A DNA stretch of 17,444 nt from contig JBKECY010000057.1 in assembly GCA_047975025.1 (NCBI GenBank), positions 1 through 17,444 on the forward strand. The letters run 5' to 3'. Made by a program: the position numbers and the translations under genes. Below are positions 1 to 6,520 of this stretch, piece by piece; within the stretch, counting starts at the first letter, position 1; every line of letters begins with the position of its first letter. This DNA is from JBKECY01 sp047975025. GTDB lineage: Bacteria; Bacillota; Clostridia; Lachnospirales; Lachnospiraceae. Below the pieces are notes generated by a model. That model searched no databases. It was given only the letters and a program-made list of their open reading frames with translations, and was not told the DNA's origin.

Positions 1-224
1 TAAATGTGAAGATTGCGGAACTGGACAGCCGCAAGCAAGCCCTTGTCAAAGAGATTGCGGATTTAACAGTGGATACCATCAGCCCGGAACAGGTACAACA
101 GATTTCCGGTTACTTGGACACATGGGAAACCGTCAGCTTTGACGATAAACGGCGGGTGCTGGATTTGCTGGTTACTACCGTGGAGGCCACCAGCAAAAAG
201 ATGAACATTACATGGAAAATCTGA
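1..224 (+). CDS. Large serine recombinase, C-terminal end (partial)
   Basis: The reading frame is open to the left edge of the window, so this is the 3' end of a longer gene; the GTG at position 6 is an internal codon, not a likely start. The 70-odd visible residues are an acidic helical stretch followed by a DDKRRVLDLLV segment and an NITWKI tail. I recognise this as the usual C-terminus of large serine recombinases (resolvase/recombinase/zinc-ribbon type) that excise and integrate Firmicutes transposons and conjugative elements. The catalytic N-terminus is outside the window. These recombinase genes normally lie at the very end of their element, and that fits here: foreign tnpA codons begin about 56 bases after the stop. 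Family call is confident; the specific element is unknown. Confidence 0.75.
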   Translation, partial: NVKIAELDSRKQALVKEIADLTVDTISPEQVQQISGYLDTWETVSFDDKRRVLDLLVTTVEATSKKMNITWKI

Positions 225-280
225 CGGGCAATACACCACCCGTCAGGACGCTACCCTGTGTAGTCCCTTGTATACTGTAC
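1..280 (+). mobile_element. Right end of a serine-recombinase element
   Basis: The serine recombinase gene stops at 224. From 281 rightward the DNA is recognisable as an IS200-type tnpA read on the opposite strand, and the match is lost exactly left of 281. I therefore place the element end at about 278-281, next to the sequence TATACTGTAC. A perfect 7-bp inverted repeat (222-228 with 239-245, TGACGGG/CCCGTCA) overlaps the recombinase stop codon. It has no T-run, so it may be a recombinase binding site or a weak terminator. The junction is inferred from loss of coding match, not from a second att copy. Confidence 0.5.
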
Positions 281-316
281 TTTAGTATGAGATAAACTAT
301 TTGCCTTATTGGCCAT
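281..316 (-). pseudogene. tnpA: IS200-type transposase TnpA, first 12 codons
   Basis: The ATG at 316-314 begins MANKANSLSHTK, which I recognise as the typical N-terminus of Clostridial IS200 TnpA, the Y1 (HUH) single-strand transposase. In intact relatives the next residues are usually W-x-C-K-Y-H-I-V-F. Here the frame instead runs into nine unrelated residues and a stop, because another element is joined at about 280. Upstream is AAAGG eight bases before the ATG, buried in the long hairpin at 318-383. The fragment cannot be functional. Confidence 0.65.
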
Positions 317-317
317 T

Positions 318-383
318 AAAATCACCTTTCCTTTCGTTGGTATAGTAGCTTGAACACTTCTATTCTAACGGAAAGGTGATTTT
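318..383 (-). promoter_or_regulatory. 66-nt hairpin hiding the tnpA ribosome site
   Basis: Bases 318-330 pair perfectly with 371-383, and after a 4-nt bulge (331-334) bases 335-348 pair with 357-370, with only two T-T mismatches and one G-T pair. The loop is CTTGAACA (349-356). On the minus strand the AAAGG ribosome site of tnpA lies in the outer stem, so it would be hidden in the mRNA. On the plus strand the stem runs into seven T (380-386), so it can also stop transcription. Both roles are known for IS200 left ends; here they are read from structure only. Confidence 0.65.
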
Positions 384-403
384 TTTGTATAACAATCGAT
401 GCG

Positions 404-427
404 CACCCGCATAGCGGGTGGTTTTTT
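404..427 (+). terminator. Rho-independent terminator at the IS200 left end
   Basis: CACCCGC (404-410) and GCGGGTG (414-420) form a perfect 7-bp GC-rich stem with a 3-nt loop, followed by G and six T on the plus strand. It would stop transcripts heading from the mobile elements into the truncated regulator gene. Confidence 0.7.
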
Positions 428-465
428 GACTTCGCACGTCTTGCGAGCTCAGCTAGGCTAAAGCC

Positions 466-1125
466 ATAAATGAAAAAAGCGCCCCTGCCTATGCGGAGCG
501 CTTCGCCAACTACATTCAATCTTACAACCAGACTTTAATTGGGGAAACGGTCAAAGAACTGTCTGATTCTCTAAAATACTCGAAGGAAGAAATTACATCC
601 ATTAAGCACTTTCTGATTGACATCTATATTCTGGTCAAGCAAAAAATTATGCTGCTGTACCCCAATGTTGACATTCCTTTTCCAGCCAATGCCTCTGCCA
701 TCGTACTTCTGGAGCGCAAATATTATTTGTACGAAATCATCACCTTTTTAAGAGAGCAATTTGATATGTGGATGCAGTCTGTCGGACGTTCTTCTGGTGA
801 GAATGTCATGGACGAGGTATTATATTATATCCACCACAATTACAGAGAGAATCTAAAGCTCGAAACCATCGCTATTTTATTCGGGTACAACAGTTCCTAC
901 CTGGGGAAAATTTTCAGCCGGAAAATGGGGATTAATTTCAATACCTATGTCGATCAGATACGAATCGAAGAAGCCAAAAAGCTGCTGGCGCGAGACGACC
1001 TGAAAGTCTACGAAATCGCCGAGCAAATAGGCTATAGCAACGTCGACTATTTCCATAAAAAGTTCAAGAAAAACGTAGGTACAAGTCCTGCCGAATACAG
1101 AAAATCCCTGGGACCATACCTTTAA
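466..1125 (+). pseudogene. AraC-type (YesN-like) regulator, 5'-truncated
   Basis: The frame is open from 457 to the TAA at 1123-1125, and protein-like sequence starts where the IS200 ends (about 466), with no start codon or ribosome site. The last 100 residues are an AraC/XylS DNA-binding domain with two helix-turn-helix units: one around LETIAILFGYNSSYLGKIF and one around KVYEIAEQIGYSNVDYFHKKF, ending in the usual GTSPAEYRK. The upstream helical part resembles the middle region of YesN-type response regulators of about 500 residues, whose N-terminal receiver is missing. ATG 649 could start a 158-residue DNA-binding fragment but has no Shine-Dalgarno site. Its context suggests it once regulated the adjacent sugar locus. 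Its stop overlaps the stop of the convergent esterase gene by three bases. Confidence 0.75.
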
Positions 1126-2204
1126 GCCATAAATTCTATCATTTGCCGGCTCCAGTCATGGGCGGATTTGCTAAATGCCAGTCCACATCCATGTCCGCCA
1201 TCAGGATATAGATGAAGCTCATGTCTGACATGGGCTTTTTCTAGCGCCTGCGCCATACGACGGGCATTCGAGGGAGGGACACAGTCATCGTCGTCACAGG
1301 CCCACACAAAGGCAGGCGGATAGTCCGGTGTTACAAGCCTTTCTACCGAAAGTCTATCTCTAAGCAATGTATCCTCACCGGCTAATGCCAATGCACTTCC
1401 TTCATGCGGCTGTTCAATAAAACTGATGACCGGATAGCATAGACAGACCTTGTCCGGTCTGGCACTTACTCCCAAAAGGAGGGCGGCATCCGGGTCGTCT
1501 GCTTTAGCCAGTTCGCGATCTACAAGGGCTCCCACTTCTTCATGCAACGCTGCTTCGGAGGCACATAAGTGCCCACCTGCTGACGCGCCCAAAATCATAA
1601 TATTGTCAGGATCTGCACAGTAGGCGGCAGCATTCGCTCGTACATACTTGACAGCAAGTGCCAGATCCTCCTGCGGTTTCGGATAAGCTGTAGGAGCCAC
1701 CTGATATTTTAAGATAAAGGCGCAATATCCTTTTGCCTCCATGAAATTCAAGATCGGCGTGCCTTCTCCGCTAAAGCATACATTTTCGTACCCCCCTCCG
1801 GGGCAAATGATGACTGTTGGCCTGCGTTCCTTCTTTTTCAAGATGTTATTCTTTATCAAAGCATCCTGCGTAGGCGCTACCAGAAATACGGCATCTTTCC
1901 CGCACTTTTTCTCCTTGGCAAGCGACCACACCTCCTTAGGATTCCACAAGGACAGCAATTCTCTGGCAGAATTTTCATAGATATCCAAAACCAGATTCGC
2001 TGCATCTACCAGTTGGTCTACCACAACAAAAAAGGGTTCTTCCCAAGGTGTCTCTCCAATTTGTTCCATGCGCGCAAGCGGCAGCGCATACGCTTCTTTC
2101 GGATACAGCTCCAGTAAAAATTCCGAATAAAAAACTTTCAGATATTCTTTCATATTGGGGTAGGACAAAATGTCCTCTAATGAATTATACTTCGTAAATT
2201 TCAT
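1122..2204 (-). CDS. Alpha/beta-hydrolase, acetyl-xylan-esterase-like
   Basis: A 360-residue serine esterase of the BD-FAE/Aes-like alpha/beta-hydrolase type. Visible motifs are the oxyanion segment CPGGGY (about 134-139), the nucleophile elbow GASAG with Ser208, an acid in the DDDDCVP segment (about Asp307) and the histidine in DGGHGCG (His338). No signal peptide is seen, so it acts in the cytoplasm. About 100 N-terminal residues precede the catalytic fold and I do not recognise them. I chose the ATG at 2204 because GGAGG lies eight bases upstream; a start at 2255 would lie deep within the preceding gene and lacks a site. The gene overlaps the end of the SGNH gene by 20 bases, which suggests translational coupling. 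Likely role: removing acetyl or similar esters from imported oligosaccharides. Substrate is inferred from context. Confidence 0.8.
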   Translation of the reverse strand: MKFTKYNSLEDILSYPNMKEYLKVFYSEFLLELYPKEAYALPLARMEQIGETPWEEPFFVVVDQLVDAANLVLDIYENSARELLSLWNPKEVWSLAKEKKCGKDAVFLVAPTQDALIKNNILKKKERRPTVIICPGGGYENVCFSGEGTPILNFMEAKGYCAFILKYQVAPTAYPKPQEDLALAVKYVRANAAAYCADPDNIMILGASAGGHLCASEAALHEEVGALVDRELAKADDPDAALLLGVSARPDKVCLCYPVISFIEQPHEGSALALAGEDTLLRDRLSVERLVTPDYPPAFVWACDDDDCVPPSNARRMAQALEKAHVRHELHLYPDGGHGCGLAFSKSAHDWSRQMIEFMA

Positions 2205-2865
2205 CCTCATTCCCTCCAAATAGATGTTTCGTGTGTTGTATCCACTGTCTGGCAATCAGCTCATGTCCATTTTCTGTCGGATGAATTCCATCCCAGATCC
2301 AGTAGCTGGAGTCACGATGCTTGCATGCTTTGTGAAAATTCTCCTGCAGCGGAACGAACACAGCATTGAATTCTTCTGCCAATGCACCTGCTTTTATTCT
2401 GTATTCTTTAATGCAGTTTTCCCACTCTTCATACCGCTCATCAAGAGCCGTACCGCTCTGCCCTATAAAAGGCTCACAGATGACAAGTGAAACCTCCGGC
2501 AGCGCTGCCCTGATTTCTTCCAGCAGCATCCGATACAGCGTCTCAAATTTAACTGCGCCTGTCGCCTGATATCCATGTTCTGCCTGCGGTCCATCATTTA
2601 CCCCCACCAGAATACTAACCACATCCGGTTTTAACAGAATCAGATCCTCATAGACTCTTCCATATAAATCGATGACACGATTCCCGGAAATACCGCGATT
2701 TAGAAATTCATAGCCTTTTTCAGGCGCATTACTTCCCAGAATTGCATTAACTACATAGGCATAACTATGCCCCATCTGATGATTCAAATCTCCTCTGTCT
2801 TTTTCCTCTTTGTACCGATTTCCGTCAGTAATACTATCTCCTATAAAAAGAATTCTTTTCCCCAT
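2185..2865 (-). CDS. SGNH/GDSL-type esterase
   Basis: A 226-residue hydrolase with all four SGNH blocks: GDSITDG with the nucleophile Ser11, Gly58 in NRGISGN, Asn90 in VGVNDG, and Asp192-His195 in DGIHPTENGH. Length is normal for the GDSL_2 family, which includes rhamnogalacturonan and other carbohydrate acetyl-esterases. There is no signal peptide, so it works inside the cell on imported sugar. The start is supported by AAGGGG eight bases upstream. It lies 22 bases after the fucosidase gene and overlaps the following esterase gene. Two different esterases in a row point to an acetylated substrate. Acetyl specificity is inferred; family membership is clear. Confidence 0.88.
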   Translation of the reverse strand: MGKRILFIGDSITDGNRYKEEKDRGDLNHQMGHSYAYVVNAILGSNAPEKGYEFLNRGISGNRVIDLYGRVYEDLILLKPDVVSILVGVNDGPQAEHGYQATGAVKFETLYRMLLEEIRAALPEVSLVICEPFIGQSGTALDERYEEWENCIKEYRIKAGALAEEFNAVFVPLQENFHKACKHRDSSYWIWDGIHPTENGHELIARQWIQHTKHLFGGNEDEIYEV

Positions 2866-2887
2866 CTCTTAGCCCCTTTCCGGCAGG

Positions 2888-4371
2888 TTATATGGTCTGT
2901 ATCCGAAGGACAACAGGCATATCGCAAACTACATTTGAAATCTTTAGGTGCAGCCCCGTTCTCTCTTTTTTCCACTCAACAATCGCCTCTTCAAATCCCA
3001 GCACTTCGACGCTTTGCAAAAGTCCATGAAATTCCGGCACATTTTGATCTGCTGCATCTTTGAGTGCTGTTATCGTTACGGCTCCATCTTGGGGGAATTT
3101 CATAACGAATGCATAAATACTATCGCCATTAGCTGTAAACAAAATATCCTTTGATGTAGAAGGTACTATTTCATTATCTGTAAACTGCCCCTCGCGGATA
3201 CGTGCCGTTCCCTCCTGTGCCACTCTCCATGGCTTGCTTCCATAGATGGCTGGCTCGTTTCTCTTCATCCAGATACCAATCTCCCGCAGGATTTGTTCGT
3301 CCTCTTGCGGGATGGAACCATCGCCTTTGGGTCCTACATTTAAAAGCATATTCCCATTTTTGCTTATGATTTCGATAAAGGTGCAGATAATCTGCCTGCT
3401 GGACTTATATTCCAGTGTATCCGTATAGCACCATGAATTTTTGGCAATCGCTGTGTCTGTCTGCCAGAGATAGGGTTTCGGAGCGGCCAGTGCTCCTCTT
3501 TCAACTTCTACAATGCCGCTTCCAAACATCATAGCATCATGCTTATAACATATGGCAACTTCTTTTCCCCATTTTTTACCGCAGTTATAATAATAGGCAG
3601 CCAGTTTCTTTAGCACCTCTTTAAATGCTTCATGCTGCAGCCACCAGTCGAAATACAAAAGTGCCGGCTGATATTCATCAATCAGTTCACAGGTCCGAAG
3701 CAGCCAGTCTGTGAGAAATTCCTCGCTGGGATATGGCGTACTCTGCAGCTGCTGGTTGTCCGGTTCCGGCATGGCAGGCCAGTAAAAGTCCCCTCGCTGC
3801 AGCGGTTCTTTTATATCACTGTCAAACTCCTTGCCATGCCCCATGAAGAACCAGTGTTCCGCCCGATGTGAGGAAGTACAAAACAGCAGCCCCTCCTCTT
3901 CTATGGCTTCCTTTAATTCGCCCAGCAAATCGCGATTGGGCCCCATATCCCATGCATTAAACCTGGATATCCTGCTCTTATACATTTGAAATCCATCATG
4001 ATGCTCCGCTACCGGAAAAACATATTTTGCACCTGCCTCCTGAAACAATCTGGCCCATTGATGCGGATCAAACTTTTCGGCTGTAAACAACGGGATAAAG
4101 TCCTTATATCCAAACTTTGTATGCTCACCGAAGGTTTTGCGGTGAAACTCCCATTCCTCCTTTTCCTGAATATACATATTTCTAGAATACCATTCATTGG
4201 CATGAGCAGCAATGCTGTATAGGCCCCAGTGAATAAAAATCCCAAATTTGCTTTTGCCAAACCAGGACGGCGGCTGGAATTCAAACAGTGAATTCCAATC
4301 CGCCTGGACGGACCTTCTGCGATTACCTGCTCGATTTTTTCCAAATATTTTTGTTCTTCCTGTTTCGTCAT
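2888..4371 (-). pseudogene. GH29 alpha-L-fucosidase with a one-base frameshift
   Basis: The start at 4371 has a good GGGAGG site and encodes MTKQEEQKYLEKIEQVIAEGP. The frame then goes wrong at 4306-4309 and the GH29 sequence continues in another frame as QADWNSLFEF, PSWFGKSKFGIFIHWGLYS and NEWYSRNMY to the stop at 2888. Adding one T to the minus strand here (CCG-TTC-CAG) restores GPFQADW, the usual family text, and a 494-residue protein. In that reading EHHDGF (about 123-128) and the catalytic nucleophile in LLYFDWW (about Asp242) are intact, and a small beta domain ends the protein. GH29 enzymes remove terminal alpha-L-fucose with retention. No signal peptide is visible. As written, the gene would give only a 120-residue nonsense-tailed product; internal ATGs (4177) would lose the first barrel strand. 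It is either a real lesion or a sequencing error. Confidence 0.85.
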
Positions 4372-4402
4372 TTAGCTACCTCCCTCTGCTGTGTACAATA
4401 CA

Positions 4403-6418
4403 TTAACCCATGTGAATGATTGCGACACCTTTTGCTTCTAAAACCACTTCTTCTTCGCTTTCATACAGTCTTCCGGTCAGCATATCTGTTCCGCTTTTTG
4501 GCAGACACACTCGGTGTTCCACCACAGCATGATTTAAAAGGAACAGAAAGCTTCCATTTTCATTGACTCTTTCTGTTACTTCCAGCTCTCCATGTGCCTT
4601 GACCAGCGGTTCCACCATTGCTTCGTCACATATTGTCTTTAAAAATCCGGCATAGAAATCAGGATTCGACCGAGTTGCAACGTAATACGCTCTGCCTGTT
4701 CCAAAATCGTTTCTGGTGATTGCCGGCATTCCCGCATAAAAATCCGTTGTATAGGCACCAAGCGATTCTGCGGTTTCTAAATGCAGCAAGTCACAGAGCA
4801 GTCTTGCCGGGTATTCCTCTTTTTTGTAAATGAATTTATTTTCTGTTCCGGATGGAAGTGCGTCCTCCTCCTCTACCCAGATTCCCAGAATATCCCGCAA
4901 TTTCCCCGGATAGCCTCCTGTCAAGATCAAATCATGCTCATCAGCCACTCCACTGAAAAATGTAGTGATAAAAGTGCCTCCGTTTTTGACAAAATGACGT
5001 ATGTTTTCATCATATCCGGGCTTCGTCATATATAAGATCGGCGCAACCAGCACACGATACTTCCCGAGATCATCTTCAGGGCCAACAAGATCCACAGGAA
5101 TATGCATCTTATGAAACGCCTCATAATAATTAAATATCTCATCTTTGTACTTTAGCTCACAGCTGGGACCCGCTGAACATTCCACTGACCACCAGATTTC
5201 CCAATCAAAATATATGGCAACTTTTGCAGTGGTTCGAGCCCCCAGAATAGCACCTCCCAGAATATCTAATTCCTCACCCAGTCTTGCCACTTCCCGGTAT
5301 ACTCTTGTCTTGTTCGTGCCCACATGATCGATGACCGCACCATGTAATTTTTCACAGGCCCCCACAGTTCTGCGCATTTGGAAGAACATAACTGAATCCG
5401 AACCATGGGCCACCGCCTGATAGCTCCACAAACGCATGACTTGCGGGCGCTTCAGCGCATTATATGGCAGCCAGTTGGTAACACTTGGAGTTTGTTCCAT
5501 CAATAAGAATGGCTTGCCTCCTCCCACACCCCGCATCAGGTCATGGGCCATGGCAATTTGAGCTGGTGAATCTTCATTGGCAGGATAATTGTCCCAGGAA
5601 ACCACATCCATATGCTGCGCCCACTTTTGATAGTCCAATCCCTTGTAAAATCCCATCAAGTTTGTTGTAATCGGTACCTCTGCTGAAATGCGTTTAATTT
5701 CATCGTATTCCAGCTTATAACATTCCAAAATACTGTCAGAATTAAAACGTTTGTAGTCCAGCGTGATTCCCTGAAACATACTTCTGTCATATTCAAAATG
5801 TTCACTTAACAAGTTGGGGAGTACAATCTCGTCCCACTCATAAAAGGTATGCCCCCAAAACGAGGTATTCCACACCCGGTTCAATTCTGAAAGTGTTTTG
5901 TACTTTGCTTTTAACCAGACTCGAAAGGCCTTCTCACAGTTTTCGCAGTAACACTCCCCACCATATTCGTTGGATATATGCCAAAGCACTATATTGTCAT
6001 AGCCTTTATATCTTTCAACGATTTTAGCTGCGAGTCTTTTGGCATAGGTTCGGTAAACCAGACTGTTCGGGCAGGAATTATGACGTCCCCCGAATTTGCG
6101 TTTCATACCATTGAACTCAACACGCAATATCTCCGGATATTTTTTGGCCATCCATGCCGGATGCGCCCCCGTAGATGTTGCAAGGCATACCTTAAAACCG
6201 TTCTCTCGCACCAGATTCATAATTCTGTCAAGTTTTGAGAAATCATACTCCTCTTCCGATGGCTGCAGCGCAGCCCAGCTAAACACATTCAGGGTTAAAA
6301 TATCCACATGTGCTTCTCGTAACAGTTTCATATCTTCCTGCCATATGGTTTCCGGCCATTGCTCCGGATTATAGTCTCCTCCATATACGATTTTTCTGAC
6401 CTTTTCGCTATATTTCAT
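4403..6418 (-). CDS. GH42 beta-galactosidase
   Basis: A 671-residue cytoplasmic beta-galactosidase of family GH42, full length for the family. The N-terminal TIM barrel begins with YGGDYNPEQW (residues 12-21). The acid/base is Glu151 in WHISNEYGG and the nucleophile is Glu308 in LLMEQTPS. Cys116 and the Cys156/158/161 cluster match the structural zinc site of this family. After about residue 390 comes the trimerisation domain and then a small C-terminal beta domain ending in VAIIHMG. The start has AGGAGG four bases upstream. It is the first enzyme gene after the binding protein, 102 bases away across a probable attenuator hairpin, and 31 bases before the fucosidase gene. GH42 enzymes act on galactosides of plant or host origin rather than mainly on lactose. 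Confidence 0.93.
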   Translation of the reverse strand: MKYSEKVRKIVYGGDYNPEQWPETIWQEDMKLLREAHVDILTLNVFSWAALQPSEEEYDFSKLDRIMNLVRENGFKVCLATSTGAHPAWMAKKYPEILRVEFNGMKRKFGGRHNSCPNSLVYRTYAKRLAAKIVERYKGYDNIVLWHISNEYGGECYCENCEKAFRVWLKAKYKTLSELNRVWNTSFWGHTFYEWDEIVLPNLLSEHFEYDRSMFQGITLDYKRFNSDSILECYKLEYDEIKRISAEVPITTNLMGFYKGLDYQKWAQHMDVVSWDNYPANEDSPAQIAMAHDLMRGVGGGKPFLLMEQTPSVTNWLPYNALKRPQVMRLWSYQAVAHGSDSVMFFQMRRTVGACEKLHGAVIDHVGTNKTRVYREVARLGEELDILGGAILGARTTAKVAIYFDWEIWWSVECSAGPSCELKYKDEIFNYYEAFHKMHIPVDLVGPEDDLGKYRVLVAPILYMTKPGYDENIRHFVKNGGTFITTFFSGVADEHDLILTGGYPGKLRDILGIWVEEEDALPSGTENKFIYKKEEYPARLLCDLLHLETAESLGAYTTDFYAGMPAITRNDFGTGRAYYVATRSNPDFYAGFLKTICDEAMVEPLVKAHGELEVTERVNENGSFLFLLNHAVVEHRVCLPKSGTDMLTGRLYESEEEVVLEAKGVAIIHMG

Positions 6419-6436
6419 ACATCCTCCTAAAAAGAA

Positions 6437-6505
6437 AATGCCCCAAAAGAACTGTCATTAAAATCATGTACCTGCTGTTTTAATAGACATCCCTCCTGGA
6501 GCATT
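6437..6505 (-). terminator. Intercistronic hairpin after the binding-protein gene
   Basis: On the minus strand AATGCTCC (6505-6498) can pair with GGGGCATT (6444-6437) with one G-U pair. Inside, ATTAAAA (6484-6478) pairs with TTTTAAT (6463-6457). The outer stem is followed by TTCTTTTT. This looks like a partial terminator or mRNA-stabilising structure between the lipoprotein gene and the glycosidases, a common way to make more binding protein than enzyme. Confidence 0.45.
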
Positions 6506-6520
6506 CTTTTATTCAACCTA

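Larger units (their letters stand above)
281..465 (-). mobile_element. IS200/IS605-type element, truncated left end
   Basis: Read on the minus strand, this stretch holds the non-coding left end of an IS200-like insertion sequence, then a tnpA start codon and twelve codons. It contains a small GGCT-AA-AGCC palindrome (456-465), a 7-bp hairpin followed by T6 on the plus strand (404-427) and a long 66-nt hairpin (318-383) that covers the tnpA ribosome site. Such subterminal hairpins and translation-blocking stems are characteristic of the IS200 family. The outer tip is placed at about 465 because the host reading frame resumes there; the exact base is uncertain. The rest of tnpA is missing from this side. 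Confidence 0.65.

Noticed and set aside
322..519. Minus-strand 65-residue open frame at the left
   Set aside because: It runs through the IS200 left-end hairpins and into the regulator on the opposite strand, with no ribosome site; it is a by-product of non-coding IS sequence.
2205..2255. Longer start for the alpha/beta-hydrolase
   Set aside because: The extra 17 codons lie inside the SGNH gene with no Shine-Dalgarno site, while GGAGG sits eight bases before the ATG at 2204.
4009..4371. Separate 120-residue gene before the fucosidase
   Set aside because: Only its first 21 residues look like protein, and they are the true N-terminus of the GH29 enzyme; the rest is the wrong frame after the deletion.
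6460..6500. Tiny leader peptide after AGGAGGG between binding protein and galactosidase genes
   Set aside because: The ATG is only one base from the Shine-Dalgarno and the frame has eight codons; the sequence is better explained as part of the hairpin.
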